Source: Paraburkholderia sp. Tr-20389 (lineage in GTDB: Bacteria > Pseudomonadota > Gammaproteobacteria > Burkholderiales > Burkholderiaceae). From it: a stretch of 64,000 nucleotides of DNA. The position numbers and the translations under genes are program-made. This document shows positions 19,251 through 28,007 of the stretch, piece by piece (within the stretch, counting starts at the first letter, position 1; the number at the start of each line of letters is the position of its first letter). Below the pieces are notes generated by a model. It made no database searches. It was not told the origin of the DNA and saw only the letters and a program-made list of their open reading frames with translations. Location: positions 1 to 64,000 of the forward strand of contig NZ_JAAGPD010000047.1 in NCBI RefSeq assembly GCF_017104565.1. Direction: 5' to 3'.

Positions 19251-19982
19251 TCAATCGCGCAGCGATCCCGCAAGCGCGCGAATCAGCGCCGCGCCGTCGC
19301 CCTGCCACGCGCTGCCGTGCATGCACGCGAGCGTGCGCGGCGCGAGTGCGGCAAGCCGCTCCAGCATCGCGTCACCGTGCTTCGTATGCGAGTAGTAATC
19401 CATGCTGCGCCGGAACGCTTCGCTCGGGCCGAGAATGTCCGCACTCGTGACGGCGGGCAGATCCGCGCCGGGCTGCGTGAAGAGGTCGCCGCACAGCAGC
19501 GTGCCGGACGTTTCGTCGATCAGCATGCCGCTTTCCCACGCATGCGGCAGATGCGGCGTCGCAAGCCAGCGCAGACGATGCTTGCCCAGATCGACGCCTT
19601 CGCCGTCCTGGAGGCCGCGCGCGGGCCGGTCGGCGAGATCGTCGATCGACACCATCCTGGCGATCGCGCTGCACAGCGGCTGCGCATTCGGCGCGGCGGC
19701 GAGCCACTCGTTCAGCGAGCCGCACTCGTCCGCTTCGACATGCGAGAACGCGATGTGCCGCAGCCGTTCAGGCGGCAGCACGGACGCCACCGCTTCGCGC
19801 ACGAGCCCGAACATCCTGCGCGGCCCCGTATGGAACAGCAGCGGCTCGTCGTCGACGATCAGGTACTGGTTGAACGAGAAGCCGCCCGGACCGTCTTCGA
19901 AGACGACGGGCGTGTTGATCCGGTAGATCCCATCCGCTACTTCATGGACGTTGGTGCCCGACACCGCGTTGGTGACCGTCAT
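19251..19982 (-). CDS. MBL-fold protein of the flavodiiron/ODP type
   Basis: 243 residues. The metal motif is FSHVEADECGSLNEWL, the HxExD form found in flavodiiron-protein and ODP-type metallo-beta-lactamase folds rather than the HxHxDH of hydrolases. TPHLPHAWESGMLIDE and LLCGDLFTQPGAD supply further ligands. This suggests a di-iron site acting on O2, NO or peroxide, but no flavodoxin domain is attached, so redox partners would be separate. GGAGG seven bases upstream supports the ATG at 19982. The preceding dioxygenase-like gene is 53 bases away on the same strand. Confidence 0.8.
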   Translation of the reverse strand: MTVTNAVSGTNVHEVADGIYRINTPVVFEDGPGGFSFNQYLIVDDEPLLFHTGPRRMFGLVREAVASVLPPERLRHIAFSHVEADECGSLNEWLAAAPNAQPLCSAIARMVSIDDLADRPARGLQDGEGVDLGKHRLRWLATPHLPHAWESGMLIDETSGTLLCGDLFTQPGADLPAVTSADILGPSEAFRRSMDYYSHTKHGDAMLERLAALAPRTLACMHGSAWQGDGAALIRALAGSLRD

Positions 19983-20035
19983 GACCAGACCTCCATGCGC
20001 GCCCTCGCGCGCGACGCTGCGCCGGGCTGTGCGCG

Positions 20036-20374
20036 CTATCCGCCCAGCGCGGCGAGATTCAGTTGATACGAGCGCCCGATCCATGCCGCCGAATCGCGAT
20101 GATCGCGCAGCGCGTCACCCGTGTTCGGATGAAGGAAGACGTCGAGCGCGCCGTGATTGAGCGCGAGCCATTCGAACAACTCCGCGAACAATGCGGAATC
20201 GAACTTCAGCTGATACGACCACATCGGATGCGGACCGACGGGCCGCTCATGAAAACGCCCTATTTCAAGGCGTTCGCCGAAGCGCGCCGCGATGGTTTCG
20301 CGCAGCGCCCACGCGGTGTCGCGTGTCGCCTGATCGAAGTACACGTGTGCGTGCCAGTTGGCGACTGCCGTCAT
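20036..20374 (-). CDS. DOPA 4,5-dioxygenase family protein
   Basis: 112 residues. WHAHVYFD at the start, GPHPMWSYQLKF in the middle and LDVFLHPNTGDALRDH near the end are the conserved His-containing blocks of the small DOPA 4,5-dioxygenase-like family (about 110-120 residues). Members are cytoplasmic and thought to cleave catechols; bacterial substrates are mostly unknown. The ATG at 20374 matches family length; the longer ORF is an artefact. It lies between the squalene synthase gene and the ODP-like gene, all on the minus strand. Confidence 0.85.
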   Translation of the reverse strand: MTAVANWHAHVYFDQATRDTAWALRETIAARFGERLEIGRFHERPVGPHPMWSYQLKFDSALFAELFEWLALNHGALDVFLHPNTGDALRDHRDSAAWIGRSYQLNLAALGG

Positions 20375-20463
20375 GATCGGTTGCGGCCGTGGCCGCCCTT
20401 CGTTGCAGGTTGTGCGATGTTCATCATAGGCCTTCAGTCGAGGTATGAACAAATCATCGGCTG

Positions 20464-21516
20464 TTATCGGCTGATACGCGCTTCGATCGCGCCGATCAGC
20501 CCTTCGATCCAGTCGCGCAGCCCCGCATTCGACAGCGACACGGGCAGCGAGCGCGCAATGATTCCATACACCTGCTTGCGCCGGATCTTCGACACTTTCG
20601 CCGGCTCCAGCCAATGTGCGTTATCGACCAGCAGCAGCATCGTTTCGAGCCCGATCACGATCGGCCACACGCAGGCGAGCCGCAAGCGCAGCGAAAAACG
20701 CGGAATCGCCAGCGTGTAGTCGAGCGCCGCGCGAAAGTGATCGAGCGATTTGCGCACGAGTTCGTGCATCAACGGTTGCGCGCGCGACGAAGCCTGCGGT
20801 TCCAGCAGAAGCTGCGGCGTGAGCCCGAAACGATCGAGCATTACCGAAGGCAGATAACAGCGGCCGATCCGTAAATCCTTGCCGCAATCGCGCAACACGT
20901 TGGTCATCTGCAGCGCCTTGCCGAAGCGCACGCCGCGTTCGAGCATCGTCGCGAAATCGGTCTTGAGCGTGCCGGGCAGATGCGCATACGTCATCTTCGT
21001 CCAGAACTCGCCGACGCAACCCGCCACCAGATACGTGTAGCGATCCAGCTCTTCGTATTCGCGCAGCGCAACAATCTGCCCCGAGCGCTCATCGGGAAAC
21101 GTGCGCAAATCGAACTCCATACCCGTCGTCAGCGTCGTGACGATCTCGCGCACGGCGGCGCGGTCGGCGGCGTCAAGTTGCTGAAGCACGTCGAGCGCGG
21201 GCGCGATCGATTCGAGCAGGACCTTTTCATCCGACTGCGTCTGCTGCCCTGCCACTTCGCTCGCCAGACGCCGCGCGAGTTCGCCATCGTCGGTCGCGCC
21301 GTTGACCTGCTCGCGCAACGCGAGCAGCAGCGCGAGACGCTGTTCGGGCGGAATCAGCGCGGTATCGGCGATCGTGTCCGCCGCGCGCGCGAGCAGATAC
21401 GCGAGACCGATCGGATCACGCATGCCGGCGGGCAGAATGCGCAGCGTCAGATAGAAGGAACGGGACACCCCTTTGAGCAACGGACCCAGCAAAAAGGCCC
21501 GAGTGGAACTGGACAT
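20464..21516 (-). CDS. squalene/phytoene synthase family protein
   Basis: 350 residues, all helical. The first aspartate-rich motif is DTIAD (Asp47, Asp51) in ARAADTIADT, and the second is RDCGKD (Asp210, Asp214) in QMTNVLRDCGKDLRIGRCYLP; both bind diphosphate through magnesium. VSRSFYLTLRILP is the typical N-terminal substrate-binding strand of helices. It joins two prenyl diphosphates head to head, probably two farnesyl units to squalene as a hopanoid or sterol-type precursor. No other hopanoid gene is in the window, so the product is inferred. Its length and motif order resemble eukaryotic-type squalene synthase as well as HpnD. Confidence 0.87.
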   Translation of the reverse strand: MSSSTRAFLLGPLLKGVSRSFYLTLRILPAGMRDPIGLAYLLARAADTIADTALIPPEQRLALLLALREQVNGATDDGELARRLASEVAGQQTQSDEKVLLESIAPALDVLQQLDAADRAAVREIVTTLTTGMEFDLRTFPDERSGQIVALREYEELDRYTYLVAGCVGEFWTKMTYAHLPGTLKTDFATMLERGVRFGKALQMTNVLRDCGKDLRIGRCYLPSVMLDRFGLTPQLLLEPQASSRAQPLMHELVRKSLDHFRAALDYTLAIPRFSLRLRLACVWPIVIGLETMLLLVDNAHWLEPAKVSKIRRKQVYGIIARSLPVSLSNAGLRDWIEGLIGAIEARISR

Positions 21517-21998
21517 GAGTTGAAATCGAATGGTGTTGATCGGCGTTGGGCACGAGGCCCGAAGCTGGACGGTTCAGCGCTGCCGCATTGTATCCGGCAT
21601 GCGCGCGCTCAGGCCGCAAACGCGCGCCGTGACGGTTCGATGAAGCGTGCATAAAGCCACACGAAGCAGCGGGTCAACGCACATTGCAAGCGCGTTTTGC
21701 AAGCTTTCCTGCTACAATCCAAAGCCTCAAGCAGTCGTTCTTCATCCACTCATTCACCCAAGGGAGGCGTTCAATGCACGCAACGTACATCGCAGTCTCT
21801 CGCGGGATGCCACGACGCTTCATCAGCTCTCCGAGCTAGGTTGCCGTCCGCGCTGGCACGCAGCAACGCAACAGCCCGCGCCTTGATCAGACTACCGGTT
21901 TTCTTTGTCGCCGCCGCACGTTGGCGGGCATCGGTCGTCCGTTTCCGGATCTCCTGACTGGATAGCGCTGCGCCGCTTCGCGCCGCAGGCTGTGACAC
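21517..21998. promoter_or_regulatory. 482-base upstream region of the ABC exporter
   Basis: The part next to 21517 should hold the squalene synthase promoter. A TACAAT -10-like hexamer is at 21713-21718 on the plus strand. A short ORF with a strong ribosome binding site follows (21774-21839). Between that ORF and the exporter ATG lie 159 bases that include a small hairpin, CTGCG/CGCAG at 21968-21988, next to a weak ribosome binding site. Confidence 0.45.
21774..21839 (+). CDS. possible 21-residue leader peptide
   Basis: ATG 21774 is preceded by AAGGGAGGCGTTCA, one of the best Shine-Dalgarno sequences in the window. The product MHATYIAVSRGMPRRFISSPS is basic and not a known leader. It sits 159 bases ahead of the ABC exporter, whose own ribosome binding site is weak. 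A regulatory upstream ORF or a small protein is possible; it could also be chance. Confidence 0.4.
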   Translation: MHATYIAVSRGMPRRFISSPS

Positions 21999-23867
21999 AT
22001 GGCTAGCAAAAAACTCGACTTTGGCGCGCAAGCGTTCAGAAGCGTTCTCGGCTTCACTTTCAATCACTGGCGCAGGCAGCCGGTGCGCGTCGCGGGCGTC
22101 GCGGCGTTCGCGCTGATGGCCGCCTTCGCCGACGTGCTGACCCCGCTCTTCGCGGGCCGTCTCGTCGATGCGCTCGCGTCGGGCAGCACGCTCGGCAAGG
22201 AAGCCGCTTCGCATCCGGCGCTGACAGCGTTCGGCGTGCTGATCGCGCTCGGCATCGGCGGTACGCTGCTGCGGCAACTGGTGTATCGCAGCATCATCGT
22301 GATGACGCTGAAGATGATGAGCACGATCTGCGCGAACGCGTTTCATCGCGTGCAGCGCTTTTCAACCGACTGGCACGCGAACAGCTTCGCGGGCTCGACG
22401 GTGCGCAAGATCACGCGCGGCATCTGGGCGCTCGACCTGCTCAACGACACGCTGCTGATCGCGCTGCTGCCGTCGCTCGTGATGCTCGCCGGATCGACGG
22501 TGCTGCTCGGCATTCACTGGCCCGTGATGGGCGCGGTGGTCGGCCTCGGCTCGCTGCTGTATGTGGCGGTGACGGTCGCGCTGTCGCTTGGCTACGTCGC
22601 GCCTGCCGCACGGCTCGGCAATCTGTGGGACACGCGCATGGGCGGCGCGCTCGCCGACGCCGTCAGCTGCAACGCCGTCGTCAAGGCGTTCGGCGCGGAA
22701 GAACGCGAAGAGGCGCGGCTCGAACGCGTGATCGGCAAATGGCGGCAGCGCACGCGCCGCACGTGGCAGCGTGGCACGACCAACGGCGGCGTGCAGGGTG
22801 CGATGCTCGCGCTGATGCAGGCCGCCATACTCGGCGCTGCCCTGCTGCTATGGCTGCGCGACGAAGCGAGCGTCGGCGACATCACGTATGCGCTGACCAC
22901 GTTCTTCGTGCTGCAAGGCTATCTGCGCGACGTCGGCATGCACGTGCGCAACCTGCAACGCTCGGTCAACGACATGGAGGAACTCGTCGCGCTGGAGCGC
23001 GAGCCGCTCGGCATCGAAGACAAGCCGGGCGCGCGCTCGATCGATATCGAGCACGGCGAAATCCGCTTCGAGCACGTGACGTTCCGCTACGGCGCGCAGC
23101 GCACGGCCCTGTACAACGACTTTTCGCTGCGCATCGCGCCGGGCGAGCGGATCGGTCTCGTTGGCCATTCAGGCTCGGGCAAGACCACGTTCATCAAGCT
23201 GATCCAGCGCCTGTACGACATCGACGAAGGCCGCATCACGATCGACGGGCAGAATATCGCCGACGTGCAGCAGGCATCGCTGCGCCAGCACATCGCGATC
23301 GTGCAACAGGAACCCGTGCTGTTCCACCGCTCGCTCGCGGAAAACATCGCGTACGCGCGGCCGGGCGCATCGTTCGACGACATCGTGCAGGCCGCGAAGC
23401 TCGCCAGCGCGCACGAGTTCATCAGCGCGCTGCCGCACGGCTACGACACGCTAGTCGGCGAGCGCGGCGTCAAGCTGTCGGGCGGCGAGCGCCAGCGGGT
23501 CGCGATCGCGCGTGCGTTCCTCGCTGACGCGCCGATCCTGATCTTCGACGAAGCCACGTCGAGCCTCGACAGCGAAAGCGAGGTGCTGATCCAGCAGGCG
23601 ATGGAACGGCTGATGGTCGGACGCACGACGCTTGTCGTCGCGCATCGTCTGTCGACCGTGCGCGCGCTCGACCGGCTGCTCGTGCTCGACAAGGGCCGCG
23701 TGGTCGAGGAAGGCAGTCACGAGCAACTGATCCGCATCGACAACGGCGTGTACCGACGGCTCTTCGAGCGTCAGGCGCTGGAGTTGACCAAAGGTTTGCT
23801 CGACGACGGCCCGGCTCGCACCAGCGCGCGTTTTGCCGGCGATCCGAGTCTGATCGCGGGTAAGTAA
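21999..23867 (+). CDS. ABC exporter, fused membrane and ATPase domains (MsbA/type IV-like)
   Basis: 622 residues. Residues about 20-330 contain six membrane helices of an exporter half-transporter. The ATPase domain follows: Walker A GHSGSGKTT at 389-397, Q-loop in IVQQEPVLFHRSL, signature LSGGE at 493-497, Walker B ILIFDE with Asp517 and Glu518, and the H-loop His in VVAHRLSTVR. It works as a homodimer in the inner membrane and exports lipids, peptides or drugs; the cargo is unknown. A terminator follows directly. The 482-base upstream region with a possible leader ORF suggests post-transcriptional control. Confidence 0.93.
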   Translation: MASKKLDFGAQAFRSVLGFTFNHWRRQPVRVAGVAAFALMAAFADVLTPLFAGRLVDALASGSTLGKEAASHPALTAFGVLIALGIGGTLLRQLVYRSIIVMTLKMMSTICANAFHRVQRFSTDWHANSFAGSTVRKITRGIWALDLLNDTLLIALLPSLVMLAGSTVLLGIHWPVMGAVVGLGSLLYVAVTVALSLGYVAPAARLGNLWDTRMGGALADAVSCNAVVKAFGAEEREEARLERVIGKWRQRTRRTWQRGTTNGGVQGAMLALMQAAILGAALLLWLRDEASVGDITYALTTFFVLQGYLRDVGMHVRNLQRSVNDMEELVALEREPLGIEDKPGARSIDIEHGEIRFEHVTFRYGAQRTALYNDFSLRIAPGERIGLVGHSGSGKTTFIKLIQRLYDIDEGRITIDGQNIADVQQASLRQHIAIVQQEPVLFHRSLAENIAYARPGASFDDIVQAAKLASAHEFISALPHGYDTLVGERGVKLSGGERQRVAIARAFLADAPILIFDEATSSLDSESEVLIQQAMERLMVGRTTLVVAHRLSTVRALDRLLVLDKGRVVEEGSHEQLIRIDNGVYRRLFERQALELTKGLLDDGPARTSARFAGDPSLIAGK

Positions 23868-23882
23868 CGCGTTCGGCACGAC

Positions 23883-23914
23883 AGGGCGGTCCGCGCTTTC
23901 GGATCGCCCTTTTT
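23883..23914 (+). terminator. intrinsic terminator after the ABC exporter
   Basis: Arms AGGGCGGTCCG (23883-23893) and CGGATCGCCCT (23900-23910) pair with one G-U wobble around a 6-base loop, followed by a T run. Confidence 0.88.
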
Positions 23915-24004
23915 CACGCGCCGACGCAGCTTGCTATCATCGGCGACTCAATGTATCAACGTTTCAGCGAAGCTCATCTCGCGCCGCTTCGAGGCAACCC
24001 GACC

Positions 24005-24925
24005 ATGACACTGCACATCGATACGCCGCTTCTCGAATCCCAACCGCTCAGCCATGCACTCGGCCGCCGCGTGCTGCTGAAAATGGACGCGTTGCAGCCG
24101 CCCGGCTCGTTCAAGATTCGCGGCATCGGCTATGCGTGCGAACAGCATGCAGACCAGGGCAAGCGGCGTTTCGTGTCGTCGTCGGGCGGCAACGCGGGCA
24201 TCGCGGTCGCGTATGCGGGCCGCGCGTTGTCGATCCCCGTCACCGTCGTCGTACCGCAAAGCACGGGCGAGCGCGCGAAGGACCTGATCCGTCTGCAAGG
24301 CGCGGACGTGATCGTGCACGGCGCGACCTGGCAGGAAGCGAATGCGTTCGCGCTCGAACAGGTCGGTCCCGATGACGCCTACCTCCACCCATTCGACGAT
24401 CCGCTGCTGTGGCACGGCCATGCGTCGATGATCGACGAAGTGGCGCGCGCGGGCGCAAAGTTCGATGCCGTCGTGCTGTCCGTGGGCGGCGGCGGGCTGA
24501 TGGCGGGTGCGATCGAAGGCTTGCGCCGCAACGGTCTCGGCAACGTGCCCGTGATCGCCGTCGAAACGGAAGGCGCGTCGTCGCTGGCGCAGTCGGTGCG
24601 GGCGGGCAAGCGGATCGAATTGCCGGGCATCACGAGCGTGGCGACCTCGCTCGGCGCGAAGCAGGTCTGCGAGCAGGCGTTCACGCTCACGCAGACGCAT
24701 CCTGTGGAATGCGTGGTGGTGTCGGATGCGGAAGCAGTGAATGCGTCGCGCCGTTTCGTCGACGATCACCGCGTGCTGGTCGAACCCGCATGCGGTGCGA
24801 GCCTGGCGCTCGTCTATCGGCAGACGCCGGCGCTGCAACGCTTCGGCAGCGTGCTCGTGATCGTGTGCGGCGGCGCCGGCACGACCATCGAGCAGCTGGA
24901 GCGCTGGCATCGCGAGATGATGTGA
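24005..24925 (+). CDS. PLP-dependent serine/threonine dehydratase-like protein
   Basis: 306 residues of the fold-type II PLP family. PPGSFKIRG carries the PLP lysine, Lys37. SSSGGNAGIAVAYAG is the Asn-containing substrate loop, SVGGGGLMAG is the phosphate-binding glycine loop, and VCGGAGTT at the C-terminus binds the pyridine ring. Such enzymes deaminate L-serine or L-threonine to 2-oxoacids in the cytoplasm. There is no ACT regulatory domain, so it resembles catabolic SDH-type enzymes. ATG 24005 was chosen over ATG 23951 because a GAGG sequence lies upstream and the conserved domain begins here; both are possible. Confidence 0.88.
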   Translation: MTLHIDTPLLESQPLSHALGRRVLLKMDALQPPGSFKIRGIGYACEQHADQGKRRFVSSSGGNAGIAVAYAGRALSIPVTVVVPQSTGERAKDLIRLQGADVIVHGATWQEANAFALEQVGPDDAYLHPFDDPLLWHGHASMIDEVARAGAKFDAVVLSVGGGGLMAGAIEGLRRNGLGNVPVIAVETEGASSLAQSVRAGKRIELPGITSVATSLGAKQVCEQAFTLTQTHPVECVVVSDAEAVNASRRFVDDHRVLVEPACGASLALVYRQTPALQRFGSVLVIVCGGAGTTIEQLERWHREMM

Positions 24926-24967
24926 GCGCCTTTACGACGCGACACGCCCGTCTCGCCAGCGGTCAGA

Positions 24968-26167
24968 TCACAAAGCGGCGATCAGCGTCTCGACGCCGCG
25001 CAGATTGTTCCGCCGGCGCCACTGCAACGCATCGAGATTCGTGAGCCGCAGTTGCGGCACGCGCGTCATCAGCTTGCGCAGCGCGATTTCGAGTTCCATC
25101 ATCGCGAGACGCGCGCCAAGGCAATAGTGAATACCCGCGCCGAACGTCAACAGATGGCCTGACGCCTCGCGGCCGATATCGAGCGTATCCGCCGCGTCGA
25201 AACGCTCCGGGTCGCGATTGGCCGAGCCGAGCAGCATGAAGACGATCGAGCCGCGCGGCAGGGTCTGTCCGCCTACGTCGATATCGTCGAACGCCGTGCG
25301 CACGACCATCTGCACGGCCGTGTCGTAGCGTGCGCATTCGGCCACCGCCTGCGGCACGAGCGACAGGTCGTTCTTCAGCCGCTCAAGCTGGGCCGGATGG
25401 CGATGCAACGCGATCAGCGCGTTGCCGAGCATGTTCGACGTCGTCTCGTGTCCCGCGACGAACAGCAGGATCGCGTTCGACACGATTTCATCTTCCGACA
25501 GCCGCTCGCCGCCCTCTTCCGCCTGGATCAGCGACGACACGATGTCGTGGCCTGGCGCGGCACGGCGCTCCGCGATCACCGCGCGGAAATACTGTTCGAG
25601 GTCGAGCGCCGCCTGGTTCGCGCGCGCGAGCGCCTCGGGCGACAACGGCGCCAGGTCGAAGGCCGACACCAGCAGGCTGGCCGCTTCGCCGAAACGCTCG
25701 CCTTCCTCGACGGGCACATCGAGCAGGCGGCAGATGATCTGCAACGGCAGCGGCATCGCGAACTCGCTCACGAGATCCACTTCGCGCTTGCCTTGCATCG
25801 CGTCGATCAGGCTGTCCGTCGTTTGCTCGGCGATCGTGCGCAGCGTTTCGATCTGCCGCGCATTGAACGCCTTCATCAGCAGCGCGCGCAGACGCGTGTG
25901 CGCGGGCGGATTCATCATCAGGAACGTGCGTTCGAGCGCCTGAAACACGGGCTGCTCGCGCGCCGTCTCGCCGTAGCGCGCGACCACGCTGGGCATGTAG
26001 GTCTTGCCCATGCGGCGATCGGGCAGCAAGGCATCGATCACGGCATGGCGGCCCGTCAGGAAGATGCTGGGCGCGAGCGGCACGAAGGCGCCCGCGCCGC
26101 GGATGCCTTCGTAGAACGGATAAGGATCGTCGAAGTACGCTGGGGACGAGAGATCGGTGAATTTCAT
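24968..26167 (-). CDS. cytochrome P450
   Basis: 399 residues, the size of soluble bacterial P450s. The heme-binding loop FGAGIHYCLGARLA has the axial Cys349. The I-helix carries FVAGHETTSNML, including the acid-Thr pair for O2 activation, and the K-helix ExxR is ECAR in AVAECARYD. It hydroxylates or epoxidises a small molecule using electrons from a ferredoxin system, which is not encoded nearby. It is the last gene of a four-gene minus-strand run, 39 bases after the ketopantoate-reductase-like gene, which suggests a shared small-molecule pathway. Substrate unknown. Confidence 0.94.
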   Translation of the reverse strand: MKFTDLSSPAYFDDPYPFYEGIRGAGAFVPLAPSIFLTGRHAVIDALLPDRRMGKTYMPSVVARYGETAREQPVFQALERTFLMMNPPAHTRLRALLMKAFNARQIETLRTIAEQTTDSLIDAMQGKREVDLVSEFAMPLPLQIICRLLDVPVEEGERFGEAASLLVSAFDLAPLSPEALARANQAALDLEQYFRAVIAERRAAPGHDIVSSLIQAEEGGERLSEDEIVSNAILLFVAGHETTSNMLGNALIALHRHPAQLERLKNDLSLVPQAVAECARYDTAVQMVVRTAFDDIDVGGQTLPRGSIVFMLLGSANRDPERFDAADTLDIGREASGHLLTFGAGIHYCLGARLAMMELEIALRKLMTRVPQLRLTNLDALQWRRRNNLRGVETLIAAL

Positions 26168-26206
26168 GCTGTGTTGCGTGGGCTGGAAATGGTTAAACGT
26201 TCGATG

Positions 26207-27190
26207 TCAGCCGAGAGGATACAGCCCACGTACCTGAGCGTGCAGACGAGCGAGCCCGAACAGCGCGTTCGCATACGGCGTGTCGACGCCCGTGAGCTTG
26301 CCGAGTTCGCACACGGCGCCGACCAGCGCATCGAGTTCGACGGCCTTGCCGGCCTCCACGTCCTGCAACATCGACGTACGCATCGCGCCGAGCTTGAGCG
26401 TGACGGCGTGGCGATCTTCCGGCGCCTGCTCGATGGGAATGCCGAAGCGCGCGCCGATCGCTTTCGCTTCGAGCATCACCCGCGTGACGAAGTCGCGTGC
26501 GAGCGGGTCGTTGAGGATCTTGTCCGTGGTCGCGCCCGTGATCGCGCTCATCGGGTTCATCGTCATGTTGCCCCACAGCTTGTACCAGACGTCGCGCTGG
26601 ATCTGGCCGGATGCCGTGGCGTCGAAGCCCGCCTTGCGCAGCAGTTCGACGAGCGACGCCACGCGTTCGCTCGCGCGCCCCGTCGCTTCGCCGACGATCA
26701 GCCCACGCCCCTGATGATGCGCGACGACGCCGGGCGCATCGACGCGGCAGCTTGCATGCACGACGCATCCAAGCGTGCGTTCGGCGGGAATCGCGGCGGC
26801 GATCGAACCGTCGGGATCGACGGAAGCGAGACGCGCGCCCGCGAATTCACCCTGCAAGCCCGCGCAGAACCACCACGGCACGCCGTTCATCGCCGTCAGG
26901 ACCACCGTATTCGCGTCCAGCAGCGGCGCGATATGCTGCGCGACGGCGGTCATGCCCGGTGCCTTCACCGCGACGATCACGAGATCCTGCGCGCCGAGCG
27001 CGGCCGGGTTATCGCTCGCCTGCACGGCGACCGTGTGCATCTCGCCGTTCTCGACGAGGCGCAGACCGTGTGTGCGCAATGCATCGAGCGTCGCGCCGCG
27101 CGCCACCACGCTCACCTCGCAGCCCGCCTGCGCGAGCTTCACGCCCATCCATCCGCCGATCGCACCCGCGCCGTAAATGCATACCTTCAT
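26207..27190 (-). CDS. 2-dehydropantoate 2-reductase family protein
   Basis: 327 residues. The N-terminal Rossmann domain starts MKVCIYGAGAIGGWMGVKLA, the GxGxxG NADPH motif. VAVKAPGMTAVAQHI and the C-terminal helical domain beginning VWYKLWGNMTMNPMSAITG fit ketopantoate reductase (PanE/ApbA). The classical role is NADPH reduction of ketopantoate to pantoate for coenzyme A. The setting beside an aminotransferase, aldolase and P450, with no other pan genes, suggests a paralogue that reduces a different 2-oxoacid. Only 12 bases separate it from the aldolase gene, so translation is probably linked. Confidence 0.88.
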   Translation of the reverse strand: MKVCIYGAGAIGGWMGVKLAQAGCEVSVVARGATLDALRTHGLRLVENGEMHTVAVQASDNPAALGAQDLVIVAVKAPGMTAVAQHIAPLLDANTVVLTAMNGVPWWFCAGLQGEFAGARLASVDPDGSIAAAIPAERTLGCVVHASCRVDAPGVVAHHQGRGLIVGEATGRASERVASLVELLRKAGFDATASGQIQRDVWYKLWGNMTMNPMSAITGATTDKILNDPLARDFVTRVMLEAKAIGARFGIPIEQAPEDRHAVTLKLGAMRTSMLQDVEAGKAVELDALVGAVCELGKLTGVDTPYANALFGLARLHAQVRGLYPLG

Positions 27191-27202
27191 CGTTGTTGTT
27201 CC

Positions 27203-27985
27203 TTAGTTCTTGTAGCTCGCGTCGATCGTATCGACCTTGCGCACCAGCGCATCGAAAACGTCCTGACCCGCACCGTAACGCGTGTCGAATTGCAGCGCAT
27301 CGCGCGAACACTGTGCGGCGATCGCTTCCGGCACGGGCCGCGCGCGTCCCATCGCGAACGTCGCGACCTGAATTTCGCAAGCGCGGTTCAGCGTCCACAG
27401 AAACGCGAACGCTTGCGGCAGTGTCTTGCCCCACGCAAGCAGGCCGTGATTGCGCAATATCACCGCTTGCCGGTCGCCGATGTGCGCCACGAGCCGCGGC
27501 CCTTCTTCGGCATGGATCGTGATGCCTTCGAAGTCGTGATACGCAATGCGTTCGTGCAACTGCGCGCTGTAGAAGTTGGTCTGCTGCAGACCGTCTTCCG
27601 AACACGCGACGGCGACCCCCGCCGTCGTATGCGTGTGCATCACGCAATGCGCATCGGGGATGCCTTCGTGCAGCGCTGCGTGCACCGTGAAGCCGGCGGG
27701 ATTGACGGGATACGTCGAACCGTCGAGGATGCGCCCTTGCGCATCGATCTTCACCAGGTTGCGCGCGGTGACTTCACTGTAATGCAGGCCGAATGGATTG
27801 ATCAGGAACTGCTTCGCTCCGCCCGTCACGCTTTCGGGTAAGCGCACCGTGATGTGGTTGTAGATCAGCTCGGTCCAGCCCAGCATATCGAAGACGCGAT
27901 AGCACGCGGCCAATTGAACGCGTGCCTGCCATTCGTCGGGATGCATCGTCGCCGTGTTCGGTTCGTCTCGCTCCATGATCTCCAT
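27203..27985 (-). CDS. class II aldolase/adducin family protein
   Basis: 260 residues. The zinc-binding His residues are visible in VMHTHTTAGVAVA (HxH) and ILRNHGLLAWG, with YNHITVRLP near the N-terminus. Members are fuculose-phosphate-type aldolases, epimerases or decarboxylases acting on small oxo- or hydroxyacids in the cytoplasm. AAGGAG seven bases upstream fixes the ATG at 27985. It lies 22 bases after the aminotransferase gene and 12 before the reductase gene, so it is the second gene of the operon. A role in cleaving or decarboxylating a 2-oxoacid made by the aminotransferase is inference. Confidence 0.88.
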   Translation of the reverse strand: MEIMERDEPNTATMHPDEWQARVQLAACYRVFDMLGWTELIYNHITVRLPESVTGGAKQFLINPFGLHYSEVTARNLVKIDAQGRILDGSTYPVNPAGFTVHAALHEGIPDAHCVMHTHTTAGVAVACSEDGLQQTNFYSAQLHERIAYHDFEGITIHAEEGPRLVAHIGDRQAVILRNHGLLAWGKTLPQAFAFLWTLNRACEIQVATFAMGRARPVPEAIAAQCSRDALQFDTRYGAGQDVFDALVRKVDTIDASYKN

Positions 27986-28007
27986 GGTGTGTCTCCTTAT
28001 CGGCGTC

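Noticed and set aside
25397-27841. An 814-codon ORF opposite the P450, reductase and aldolase genes
   Set aside because: It spans three real genes and their gaps, has no ribosome binding site and no conserved motif.
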